Positions 12,180-23,307 of a stretch of DNA of 64,000 bases are shown here, piece after piece (within the stretch, counting starts at the first letter, position 1; each line of letters starts with the position of its first letter). The stretch comes from Coniferiporia sulphurascens (lineage: Eukaryota > Basidiomycota > Agaricomycetes > Hymenochaetales > Hymenochaetaceae). The translations under genes and the position numbers were made by a program. The notes under the pieces were generated by a model. That model was not told where the DNA came from. It saw nothing but the letters and a program-made list of their open reading frames with translations, and did not search any database. Location: contig NBBA01000008.1 of assembly GCA_002794785.1 (NCBI GenBank), forward strand, positions 62,001-126,000, written 5' to 3'.

Positions 12180-13521
12180 ATGCAGACGGTCCATCTAGAC
12201 GGCGACAGCACCGGAACACAATTCGCATACATAGACTCAGGGGCCCCTCCGGACTCAGAGACATACACGACGCTCGTCTGTGTGCATGGCCTCATGTACA
12301 ATGCACGTGAGTCATCTCCAACATCGTCTCACTCTCCGCGTACCAACCACTCATCACCCATGTCACGGATCGTGGTTATTGATAGAGAACTTCTCCCGTC
12401 TGCTACCCTTCGCGCAAAGGCACAATCTCCGTGTCATCGCCTTCAACCGGCGTGACTACGCAGGTTCAACCCCCTTCTCATCCTCAGAGCTCGCTGCTCT
12501 ATTCAGCGCAGACGCCAGCGCACGCGTCGGCTTCTTACGTGCACGCGGGCTTGAGGTCGCACGCTTCCTGCTCTGGGTTATTCAAGAAAAGCAGATACCC
12601 CGGGCGAGTGAAGATGCAGATGGTGTGCACGGAGGACTCGCGCTCCTAGGCTGGTCGCTAGGCAACGTCACGACGATGGCGTTCCTGCGCCACTTGCACT
12701 CGTTTCCGAGCGATATCGTCGAAGCGCTCGCACCCTACCTGCGGACTTTTTTCATTTACGGTAAATGCTTCTTTTGAGCCCCCTCATGATTTGTATATGA
12801 CCTCCTTCCAGAGGCCGGGAATAGCGCCTTCGGCCACGCCATCCCCGAGGGCATGTATACGCCATTTAGAGACACGTCAATCCCGCCGCATATGCTTAAC
12901 ACCGCCTTCGGGAAGTGGGTTTCCTCCTACTACACACATCCCATATACGCCCCCGCAAAAGATGGGGTCCAACCCGCTCGCACGGTGTCTGCGCTCGAAT
13001 TCCACTCATCCGAAGTGGGGAAAGCGCGCCGCACATGTACGCACGATACACTCACCCCCGCTGAGCTCGCCGCATGCGTCGACCCCGTAGCCCCCACACG
13101 CTCCGAGTCGGCTTTTTTCAGTGAACGCGCGGAGACAATGCGCGACCAGATGTGCGGGTCACTCCTGCTCGACTACTCCCCTGACAGTGACACCGGTGTC
13201 GACGCGAACAACTTGGCGGGGCTGCTTCCGCAAGTAAAGGTATGCGTGGTGTACTGTCATGCGACGTTCGCGGGTGTTATATGGGGTATGTGGGAACTCG
13301 AGAAGGATCTGGAGCGGTGGCGAGCTGAGGGCCGGCGCGTCCGGCCTCTGGCGTTCTCTCCCATCAAGGATGCTAACCATTTCGTGAGTTCCCGAACTAT
13401 TTTCTAAAATCAAAATACATTTCATCTGAGCTACTACTCATACACCCAACACTCAACTCAGCTTCACTGGGAAGACCCGGAATTGTTTCTTCAGGTCGCC
13501 GCGGAGGGTATAAAATCTTAG
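12180..13521 (+). CDS. Alpha/beta-hydrolase, tandem copy 3
   Basis: Exons 12180-12306, 12386-12760, 12812-13383 and 13462-13521 encode 377 aa. The ATG at 12180 is chosen because it aligns with the start of the other copies; an in-frame codon at 12141 would add 13 residues. The nucleophile elbow is GWSLG and the C-terminal signature is DANHF then LHWEDPELFL. All three introns are GT-AG. The gene is intact. Variation against copies 1 and 2 is spread along the protein, with clusters after the second intron, the part of the fold that often shapes substrate choice. Confidence 0.86.
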
Positions 13522-14781
13522 TCGCACGCTTACTGCACCACCCCCAATCGCCATACCAACTTCATATTTTTACAAGGTCGTTGGATATGCCCAATCAATA
13601 AATAGAGTTCAAGATATGCAACTTCAGGGTACACAATGGGTTTATTTCTAGCCGTCTGATGTTGATATTTTCACAAAGGGAATATATTATAGACCGGTTT
13701 GTATCCTGTTGCGAAAACTGCAGCGCAGCAATTCCTGATACCTTTACTCACCCGTTTCTTTTTGTTACCGACACGGACTGTGTCAACGGGGCACTCAATA
13801 GCCTTTCTCGCTTCGATGACCTGCGAGTAGCGCCAGCAATTATACCACGCAGCCCAATCCGAACTCGGTTCAAGCAATTCCAACTTCAACTCTAAACCCA
13901 GGTTCAATGTGCCCATCAGTTTCATCGTTGCCCGCGTAAAAACTACCAACATGCATAGTACTTCTCAAGCTGCTGAATGCGCAATGTCTACTCTCACATG
14001 CGACGCAGTAGTACGCAAATACATCAAGCGCGGACGTCGGCCTAAAGGCGGCGTAAACCCACCTCCCACTGCGTAAGCATAGTGGAACGGGGCGTCGATA
14101 TCATCATTGATAATGGCCACGGACTCACACGGCACGGAAAGACGTCCTTGTCTTGACCGGAACTCTCACGGGTGGAGGGGAGACCAGGCTTCTCCCAGCA
14201 TACAGCCAAAACATAAACCTATGAGATCAGCATGCTAAGTGCAAATATTGGACATGCAAGGTCATTGACCTCCTGGCCGCTTCGGCTCTTCTCCTGAAGT
14301 TGGCTGAGTCGTGGCCGCTAAAGTTATACGTGCAGACTTTGTATACCCGATGGCTGACCCAAATGGCAGATAGAGGGGGATACACGAGTTTACCTGGGGA
14401 CCTGTGCTGATGTGTGCGACCTTTTGAGTGCTTTCGCCGGCCGCGTCAGGACTCGGTGATTCTTGCCGCTACACCTTGGATAACCTGGTATCAGACCCCA
14501 AGCGCACACAAACGCACGCATGTGTGCTTCAGGGGACCTACTGATTATTAACCATTACCATACGTAGGGAAATTCTGACATATTAAGTGCTAAGTCCGTT
14601 TCACCGTACAGACGCCGTACAAGCGCCGTAGATTAATTAATAATCTCGTTTTTCGGTCCTTAATAATCGTGTTCCTTAGTCTTAAATGATCCCGTCTTAG
14701 GTGTTCTTATAATCCCAGTTTCAAATTTTCAATCCCGCGTTGTTCAACGTTACAAAGTGTGCTCGACAATTAACGAGGACA
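13522..14781. other. Spacer between copies 3 and 4
   Basis: Conserved non-coding block. The joint motif near 13640-13690 is almost identical to that near 17108-17165. No supported gene. Confidence 0.6.
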
Positions 14782-16987
14782 ATGGAGACCGCTTATCTAG
14801 ACGGCGACAGCACCGGAACACACTTCGGATACATAGACTCAGGGGCACCTCCAGTCTCGGAGACATACACGACGCTCGTCTGCGTGCATGGCCTCATGTA
14901 TAACGCACGTCAAAAACCCTTGACCTCTGACCACCATCATCTCACCCAGCGCAAACTGACTCGCACCACCCCTAATCTCTCTGGTTGACCACCCACACCA
15001 GTTCTCTCTCACAGTAGACATCCGTCGAGCTGTTTTACGGCCTTGTTCACCATTCCACTCCCCCTTTCCCCCATTCCCCATGCCCCCTTCTATTCCTTCA
15101 CCTCCTGGTGCCAAACTTTGAAACCAACACCACATATGAACCCTTCAACCTCGTTAACAACAACCAGCACATACTAGACTGGGCTATATGCCAGTACAAA
15201 CTACAAGTCATCAGTATTAGTGGGCAACCACACAATTCACGACATATTTTCCTCTACTGAGAGCACCTCAGCTGTTATGGCCCATGCATAGACTTAACAT
15301 CAGTCCTCCTACAATTCGCGGTCAATTTCACACCTCATGGCAACCTGGCCCCAGCCTCACGCATACCTGCCGCTCCAAGCGCTGTTACGTCACCACTCTC
15401 AGAGTCACAAATATCGGACATTAAACAATTCAAACCACGCCCACACACACAACATAAAAAATTCAGTAGTTTTTCCCATCTTTCACAACCAGTATTAGTC
15501 ATCATAGAATCCATAAAACTGCCACCTCCCCCTTCACAATTTGCTCTTCCGATTCTTATCCCCCTGACAAAACCATTTAGAAAAAACTTCCGACAACACA
15601 ACCTCATACCTTTTAATCGCCTTAAACCCAGGAACTTTATACCTTGTTAATCTCCTCTGGCACGACACTTCATATGGTCTCACATCCGCGTCTTTTACTA
15701 TGTAATGTAGCGGTATACAAATGCTGATTTAAAAATAAAAAAAAATAAAAAATAAAAAAAGTATAACGCACGTGAGTCCTTTCCTAAATCGTCTTATCAA
15801 ACATTCATCGCCTACATACGGATCGTGATAACTCAATAGAGAACTTCTCCCGTCTGCTCCCCCTCGCGCAAAGGCACAACCTCCGTGTCATTGCATTCAA
15901 CCGGCGCGACTACGTAAGTTCAACTCCCTTCCACTCTTCAGAACTTGCTGCTCTGTCCAGCGCCGACGCAGGCGCACATGTCGACTTTTTACGTGCGCGC
16001 GGGCTTGAAGTCGCACGCTTCCTGCTCTGGGTAATCCAGGAGAAGAAGATTCCCCGTGCAAGTGAGGATGCAGACGGCGTGCAGGGCGGGCTCGCGCTCC
16101 TAGGCTGGTCGCTTGGAAATGTCACGACGATGGCGTTCCTGCGCCACTTGCGCTCGTTCCCGGGCGATATCGTCAATGCACTCTCACCCTATCTACGGAC
16201 TTTCTTCATATACGGTAAATGCGCCCATTTGTCTACCTTGTGATTTATGATTTATCTCTGATCACCTTCCAGAGGCCGGGAGCGGCGCTCTCGGCTACGC
16301 CATCCCCAAGGGCGCGTATCAGCCATTCAAAGACACGTCAATCCCGCCACACCTGCTCGGAACCGCCTTCGCGACGTGGGTATCTTCCTATTACACACAC
16401 CCCATATACGTCCCCACACAAGATGGGGTTCATCTCGCACGTACAACGTCCGCACTCCAATTATATCCACCCGAGGCGAGGAAAGCGGGCCGCACATGTA
16501 CGCACGATACGCTCACCCCCGCCGAAATAACCGCGTGTGTCGACCCCATACCCCTCGCGCGCTCCGAGCAGGGATTTTTCCATATGCACATGGAGACAAT
16601 ACGCGACCAGATGTGCGGATCGCTCTTGCTCGACTACTCCCCTGACACCGACGCCGGTGTCTACGAGGATAGGTTAGCGGCTCTGCTTCCGCAGATAAAC
16701 TTGAAGGTATGCGTGGTGCACTGCCATGCGACGACCCCAGGCGTCATATGGGGTACGTGGGAGCTCGAAAAGGATCTCGAGCAGTGGCGAGCCGAGGGCC
16801 GGAACATACGACCTCTGGCGTTCTCTCCCATCAAGGATGCTAACCATTTCGTGAGTTCCCGAACTATTCTCAAAACTTAAGTATTTTTCATCCGAGCTAC
16901 TACTCATATACTTAACACTTCACCCAGCTTCATTGGGAAGACCCGGAATTGTTTCTCAAGGCTGTCGCGGAGGGCGTAAGATCTTAG
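14782..16987 (+). CDS. Alpha/beta-hydrolase, tandem copy 4, retroelement at intron 1 donor
   Basis: Exons 14782-14908, 15840-16214, 16273-16850 and 16928-16987 would encode 379 aa. All four exons are open, and exon 3 carries an extra two codons (N-L). A retroelement of about 850 bp with a 13-bp target duplication sits at the exon 1/intron 1 border. The good GTGAGT donor is now at 15772, beyond the element. Exon 1 is followed directly by GTCAAA at 14909, a poor donor, which would need a 931-nt intron. If that site fails, translation enters the element and stops at 14986-14988 after 68 codons. The conserved DYAGST segment has become DYVSST. The gene is either weakly expressed or a recent loss of function. 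Confidence 0.7.
14911..15760 (+). mobile_element. Non-LTR retroelement insertion (truncated LINE or SINE)
   Basis: The element is bounded by perfect 13-bp direct repeats GTATAACGCACGT at 14898-14910 and 15761-15773. Its 3' end is an A-rich tail of about 30 bases made of A runs broken by T (15731-15760). It has no terminal inverted repeats and no long frame; the 5' part is C-rich. Long target duplications plus an A-tail mark target-primed reverse transcription. The other four copies lack it, which defines the empty site. I cannot tell whether it is a 5'-truncated LINE or a SINE. Confidence 0.88.
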
Positions 16988-18308
16988 TCGTGCGCGTACT
17001 ACTCCATATCCAATCGCCATAATACCGAAATTCTCGTCCTTACGAAGTCACCGACTATGCTCAATCAATTAATCAAATTTGAAATGTGCAGCTACAGGAT
17101 ACGCAAGGGGTTTATTTCTAGCCGTCTGATGTTGATATTTTCACAAAGGGAATATATTATAGACCGGTCTGTATCCTGTTAGTACGAAAGCCGCCGCGCA
17201 GCAATTCCTGATATCTCTACTCACATGATTTTTTGTCACCGATACGGATTGTGTTATGCGGGACACTCGACAGCCTTTCTCGCTTCGACGGTCCGTGGGT
17301 GACACTACAGTACCGGTATTTATACTATGCGGCCCAATCCGATCGCGGTTCGAGCAGCAATTCTAGCTTCAACTCCAAACCCAGGCTCAATGTGCAGACT
17401 AGTTCCATCGTTGCTTACGTACAAATCGCCAATATGCATAATACTTCTCGACTTGCTGAAAGTGCGGGGTCTGCTCTCACGTGCGACACAGGAGTACGCA
17501 AATACATCAAGCGCGAGCGTCAGCATAAGGGTAGCATAAACCCACTGCCCGCTGCGCAAGTATAATGGAACGGAGTGCCGATATAATCATTGGTAACGAC
17601 CACTTAGTACTCACGCAGCACGGAAAGACGTCCTTATCCCGACCGGAACTCCCACGGGCGGGGGGGAGGCCAGGCTCCCCCCAGTACACTGCCAACAGAG
17701 GCCTGTGAGATCGACATGCTAGTAAGTGCAAATATTGAACATGCAAGGTCATTGAGCCCCTAACTGCCTCGGCCCTCGGCTTTCCTCCTGACGTTGGTTT
17801 CAGCCATGGCAGCTAAGGTTACACAGGCCAACTTTGTGTTTCCCGTGGCTAACTCAAAAATGGCAAATAAGGGTGGATACGCAAGGTTAACTTGGGAGCT
17901 TATGCTGGTGTGTGCGACCTTTTGAGTGCTTCTGCTGCGTCGGGACTTGGTAATTCTTGCCACTGCACCTACTACCCTTTTGGAGTTCTTGGTATCAGGT
18001 TAAGCACACACAAACTCTTACACGAGTGTGGCTGCGATGAGTCCGAGTCGGCGGTGATTAGTAACCGGTATCTACTAATTATTAACCATTTCCGTATAGA
18101 AAATCTGACATATTATGTGCTAACTCCGCTTTATCCGAGTCGCACATTCACTTCACGGACGCTGTACAGTACGACCGTACAATCATGAATAATCCCGTTT
18201 TTTAATCCTTGATAATCCCGTTTTTTTTAGTCCTTATAATCCCAGTTTCAAATTTTCAATCCCGCATTCTTCAACGTTACGAAGCGTGCTCGACAATTAA
18301 CGAGGACG
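16988..18308. other. Spacer between copies 4 and 5
   Basis: Conserved non-coding block of the tandem unit. The stretch upstream of both copies 4 and 5 contains short T-rich repeats around TCCTTGATAATCCCG. No supported gene. Confidence 0.6.
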
Positions 18309-19642
18309 ATGGAGACCGCTCATCTAGATGGCGACAGCACCGGAACACGCTTCGCATACATAGACTCGGGGGCACCTCCAGGCTCGGAGACATACACGAC
18401 GCTCGTCTGCGTGCACGGCTACACATACAACGCACGTGAGTCATCCCCTCCTCTCATCCTTCGCTCACCAACCACTCATCACCCATATCACGGATCGTGC
18501 TTGTCAATAGAGATCTTCTCCCGCCTGCTCCCCCTCGCCCAAAGGCATAACCTCCGTGTCATCGCCTTCAACCGGCGCGACTATGCGGGTTCAACTCCCT
18601 TCTCATCCTCAGAGCTCGCTGCTCTATCCAGCGCAGACGGCAGCGAACACGTTGATTTTTTACGTGCGCGCGGGCTCGAGGTCGCGCGTTTCCTGTTGTG
18701 GGTTATCCGGGAGAAGCAGATTCTACAAGCAAGTGCAGATGCAGACGGTGCGCGGGGAGGGCTCGCGCTGCTGGGCTGGTCGCTCGGAAATCTCACGACG
18801 TTGGCGTTCATGCGTCATTTGCACTCGTTCCAGAGTGACATCGTCGACGCGCTCGCACCCTACCTGCGGACTTTCTTCATTTACGGTAAATGCGTCTACG
18901 TATTTGGCACCGTGACCCTCGTGATTTATCTCTGATCGTCCTCCAGAGGCCGGGAATAACGCCTTCGGCTACGGCAGCCCCGACCGTCCACTCAGCGACA
19001 CGCCAATCCCGCGCGAAATTTCCTTCGGGGCATTGGTCTCCTCCTATTACACACACCCCATATACGCCCCCGCAAAAGATGGGGTCCAACCCGCACGCAC
19101 GACGTCCGCGCTCCAGTTCTATCCACCCGAAGCAGGAGAAGCGCGCCGCACATGTACACTAGATACGCTCACTCCTGCCGAGCTCGCCGCGTGCGTCGAC
19201 CCCATACCGCCCACACGCTCTGAACCGGCGTTTCTTCGTGTACGCGGAGAGACGAAGCGCGACCAGGTGTGCGGGTCGCTCCTGCTGGACTATCGTGACA
19301 CCCTTGACGCCGATGCTGATGTCGACGCGTACAAGTTGGCGAGGCTGCTTCCGCTAATAAAGGTACGTGTGGTATACTGCCATGCGACGATGGCAGAAAT
19401 TATATGGGGCATATGGGAACTCGAGAAGGACCTAGAGCGGTGGCAAGCTGAGGGCAGGAACATACGACCTCTGGCATTCTCTTCCATCAAGGATGGAAAC
19501 CATTTCGTGAGTTCCCGAACTATTTTCAAAAACCAATACCTTTCATCCGGGCCATTACTCATATACCCAACTCTCGACTCAGTTTCACTGGGACGATCCG
19601 GAACTGTTCCTTCAAGCCGTCGCTGAGGGTATAAGGTCTTAG
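18309..19642 (+). CDS. Alpha/beta-hydrolase, tandem copy 5
   Basis: Exons 18309-18435, 18511-18885, 18947-19506 and 19583-19642 encode 373 aa. Exon 3 is 12 nt shorter than in copies 1-3 because of small in-frame losses and gains just after intron 2 and in the Asp-rich loop. The nucleophile elbow is GWSLG and the His segment is DGNHF. The frame is intact with GT-AG introns. An AATAAA lies near 19730. The protein keeps all catalytic features, so it is probably active, though the loop changes could alter specificity. Confidence 0.85.
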
Positions 19643-20840
19643 TTCGCGCGCATACTAGCACTCCACCTCCGATTGCCATAATGCCGAAATCCTCATTCTT
19701 ACGAAGTCATTGAATATGTTCAATCAATCAATAAAGTTCAGATGTTCGTATCTTTGGAAAGGGAATATACGTGTAGTAGAAGAGACAAATTTCCAGTCCC
19801 AGCCTAAGTGTAGCTGAGCCCCCGAGAAGTTTCCTCTCCCTTTCCACTGAGGAGGGCTATTAAATAAATATAACGAACGACTAAGAATAACGTATGGTCA
19901 TATGAACGACCACCTTACTAAGTGAACAATAATGCAACAATAACGCCATACGATAAGAGCTATGATAGTTATAGTATATGTAGCTCATGGTAGATGTATA
20001 TAAGGAGAGCTGGTCTCTACCATGAAATACATTGGTTTACACTGATATCCCCATTCCCTCTCAACTATTACCACTGCACCTCATCGTCTACCACAATGTG
20101 TGTAGATTTTAAGAAGGGCATATTGTAAGGGATATTGGAGGGGAAAAAAAGCAGAAAATAGAGGAACACGGAAACCTTCAAACAATGGCTTGTGTAAGAA
20201 GAATATGTGACGAGTGATTTTGACTTTACTAACTTTCCAATGAATTTGCACTACTATAGTTTCTCTATAATATCGGTCACATGACGTAAAACATCCTTTC
20301 AGGGACATCCCACATCGCCCTCTCTATGTAAGAAATCTTGAGGCGTGCCATCACAGCACGGGTCGGTTTTCATGATCAGGAGTTTTTGCCGTGATCAATT
20401 CCGACCAAGAGCATACGCTGGCATGCAGGTAGCCACAACTTAAAAAACTTCATGGGGTGTGCGACCTAAATACTAAATGTAGTCGCGCAGTCTTCGATCG
20501 CTACCGTAGACCATTTTTAGCTCCTTTTCGCCATATCTGTATTTGTCATCACACACTTGCCCATTCAGCGTTTGCTCACCAGGATTCCAACTTAGTTCTG
20601 CGGCGATAGCCGATTTCTCAACTGAGTAAAAGTTTATTTCTGTTCATAAAATGCTGTACAGTGAATTACAGGAGTCAGTTCGACAAGCTCCGGTGTCCCA
20701 ATAACCGTAACTAAAATTACAAATTGCGCTGCGGACGCAAACCAACCGATTAAACCAGTACAAGTATAGACAGCAACAAGAATGATCGATACGTATTATA
20801 CAATGATGAGTGAGTGTATGGTCGAACAAAAGGAAAGCAT
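19643..20840. other. Array end and intergenic
   Basis: The first 130 bp continue the tandem unit, then the LTR-like sequence follows (19772-20095). From 20100 to 20840 I see nothing but AT-rich DNA and the 3' flank of the next minus-strand gene. Confidence 0.5.
19772..20095. mobile_element. Probable solo LTR
   Basis: The stretch starts TGTAGTAGA and ends TCTACCACA, matching inverted ends except one base. It contains a TATATAAGG box near 19997 followed by a pyrimidine-rich tail, a normal LTR promoter layout. It abruptly breaks the tandem-unit sequence at 19771. The 5-bp flanks are ATACG and ATGTG, which match only in part, so the target duplication is decayed or the ends are slightly off. There is no internal retrotransposon sequence beside it. 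Confidence 0.45.
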
Positions 20841-22009
20841 TCATGCGTTCGGTGTCGATTGCCAACTCAGGTCACTTGGACGTTTGTCTCGTTCGGCACC
20901 AATACTAATAAACGTATCAGTCAGTAGACGCCATGAGCGAACGTTCGAAACCAAGGAAAAGCGCACGTACCCTTCATTCTTCTCATTCTCCACTCCGACC
21001 GGAGCGCCCGTCCTTGTAGGCACTTGCTGGCTACCAGCCCCGTACGTTCCATTCTTCGTCCAGATCAACGAGCGTATGACACGCGCAAAGGTAAACAACG
21101 GGCCCGCGAGTAGGATGAGTGCGGAAATTTGGCCGAACGTCCACGAGCCGTCCTCCGCACGCGCCGCACCAGTGACGTTGCGCTGAAGGAGTGACTCGAT
21201 GGACCAGATGCTCAGGGCGAGCATGAGCACGTTGAAGACCGTGATGATCACGAGCGCAACACGCGACGGGACGTACACCTCGATGTCGGTCGTCTGCGGG
21301 GAAAACAGCACGTGCAGCCGATCGAGTTTCTTACTCACGCGCCATGTCCATGGGAGGGCGTCGACTATGGCGGCGATGGTGGCAACCAGAAACAGGAGTC
21401 CCCAGACTGAATCTAATCAAAGGGTGAGCGTGACTCCTTTCCGTCCATTGGCGCAGTCGGCTTACAAATTACCAGCACGAAAATGCGAATCCATCCTAGC
21501 GGGTGAACAGACTTGCCAAGGACGACGAGCTGTATACCGGCGTTCAAATCCGGACAGGCGCCAAACGTCGGCGCAGTACTCCATATCCACAGCCCGAAGC
21601 TAGGACGACACGTCAGTCATTATGTAACGCATTCTTGCCACCGGGAGCAAGCTCACCCGACGAAGAGAAAGCCATGGAGATGGGTGGCAAGAAGGATCTC
21701 CGCTGGCATCGACTCGCGACGCCAGTGTAGGAAGGTGAAGACCCACGACATCGCGAAGATGGGGAAGGCGAGCCAGGTGACGATGAAGGCGTGGAACAGT
21801 GTTAGACTAGCGCGCTGGGCAACGGCGGCGAGCTGGAGGCCGAGTGAGGTGACGAGCAGCGCCCACCATGAGTCGAAGCAGCTAGCGGGGGGCGAGAGTG
21901 CTATGGTGAAGATGGCCAATAGGAGCTGCGCGTACGTCGCGATGCGTGTCCCTATTCCCTCGATGTCGGGTCTCCCGGGCAGGCCGTCTGGACATTGAGA
22001 TGAAGACAT
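20841..22009 (-). CDS. Multi-pass membrane protein, unknown function
   Basis: Exons 22009-21657, 21599-21466 and 21406-20841 encode 350 aa. The splice sites join the hydrophobic frame into FVGFGLWIWSTAPTFG and VLVIFWGLLFLVATIAAIVDALPW. About seven membrane segments can be counted, including one at SWWALLVTSLGLQLAAVAQ, one at FIVTWLAFPIFAMSWVFTF and one at WTFGQISALILLAGPLFTFARVI. The C-terminal 70 aa are polar. It resembles uncharacterised Agaricomycete membrane proteins; I cannot name a function. It is divergent from the gene at 22286, with 276 bp between the two starts. Confidence 0.75.
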
Positions 22010-22285
22010 CTAGGATGGTGAGCGTTAAGAGTCAAGCAGAAAGACCATTGCGCTTAAGCCGGAGTCGATCAACAGTTGGAGCCTGTGCTGTTTGCAATTG
22101 ACGGCGCGGAACCAAACTCCATAAAATAACCCGCTAGCAGCAGCGCCACCGGCTGTTTGCGAAAACATTATCTAACCTGCATACTTTCCTTTTTCGTTCA
22201 CCAGTGACTAGAAGTCGCCCGCCGGAAAGGTCGTGCGGGCAGTACGGCCTTTACGCAATTGCATTCGTACGACGTTCAGCCCGTG

Positions 22286-23307
22286 ATGGCCCCCAATCCG
22301 AGCGCGACATATACGCCCTCAGAGGCGGCCAGCGTCAGCGACGACCTTAACGACTACGACGTCATCTCCGACGCCGACCCGCGCTCCCTCGAGTCCAGCA
22401 TCGCCGACCTCGACAGCACATTCGGGCCCGGCGTCCGAGCAGTGCGCGAGATCCCTGCATCGGAGGAGGCGAAGATTCAGTATGAAACGGCGGCGATGAG
22501 CGCGGACGACGTGCGGGCCTTCGTCCAGAGGTCTGTTAAGAACGCCGTGTCTGCACAGCCGGCGCGCAGGAGCAGGTCAAGAGGGCCCGGTGAGCGGGAG
22601 AAGACATACAGGGTATATGTGGACGGCACCTTCGACAACTTTCACGTAGGGTAAGTGCAACCCTACTCTCAGCCCAGTCATCCCCACTCACACACTTCCA
22701 ATCCGCAATAACAGGACGGCCCTGCAGCTCCGCCAGGCGAAACTCGCGTTCCCTTCTGTATACCTCCTCGTCGGACCCTTCACGGACGCACAATGCCACA
22801 CGCACGAAATGAGCACATCCCTTCGGCACGTCGAGCGCTGCGAGCTCGTACGGCACGTCCGCTGGGTCGACGAAGTCCTCTTCGACGCCCCCGTCGTGCT
22901 CAACGAGGCGTTCCTCGCGCGACACCGCATCGACTACGTCGCCGTCGAGGAGGGCAGCTCAGTTGACCCTGCGGTGAGCAAAGCGCGCCTCGCAGGCTAC
23001 GATCTCGTGAAGAGTATCGGTAAGTACAACACCGGGGTTACAGCGCCTTTCGACCTGGTCTAACATCGCGTGCTTAGGTAAGGCAATATTGACACGGCGC
23101 ACCCGGAATGTCCTTGCGTCCACACTCGCGGTTCCCCGGGAGTCAGCAGTACCTACTCCGGCGATCCCGACACGGAAGCTCGAAGATCTCCCGCCCCCAC
23201 CCCCACCTCCACCCCCTGCCCCAGAGCCGGTCCTACCGCCCTTAGACTATAATCCGCCCGAGGAGTATCCGGAAGTACCGGAGCCTCCAGAGGACTTCGG
23301 AGCCTAG
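22286..23307 (+). CDS. Cytidylyltransferase-like protein, probable pseudoenzyme
   Basis: Exons 22286-22650, 22715-23019 and 23078-23307 encode 299 aa. The core (RVYVDGTFDNFH, RQAKLAFPSVYLLVG, RHVRWVDEV, ARHRIDYVA) is that of CTP:phosphocholine cytidylyltransferase, the rate-limiting step of the CDP-choline pathway. The HxGH nucleotide-binding motif reads H120-V-G-T, so the second His is gone. The conserved TH(K/R)xKG lysine region reads CHTHEMST and RTEGISTS reads RTRNVLAST. The C-terminal membrane-binding helix is replaced by a tail with nine consecutive prolines. The exon 1/2 junction gives no alternative that restores HxGH. The protein is probably not a working cytidylyltransferase but may keep a binding or regulatory role. 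Start at 22286, since 22259 is TTG. Confidence 0.82.

Larger units (their letters stand above)
5200..19771 (+). repeat. Tandem array of five hydrolase-bearing units
   Basis: Five units of about 2.4-3.5 kb repeat head to tail. Each holds one hydrolase gene (ATGs at 6070, 9624, 12180, 14782, 18309) preceded by a similar non-coding block (about 5230-5790, 8850-9340, 11280-11850, 13850-14420, 17330-17920). Unit joints are marked by a recurring motif near GATGTTGATATTTTCACAAA, seen around 7548, 11092, 13660, 17125 and 19739. The last of these is cut off by the LTR-like sequence at 19772, so the array probably once ran further. Units 4 and 5 share the closest joint sequence, suggesting a recent duplication. 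Boundaries are approximate. Confidence 0.85.
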
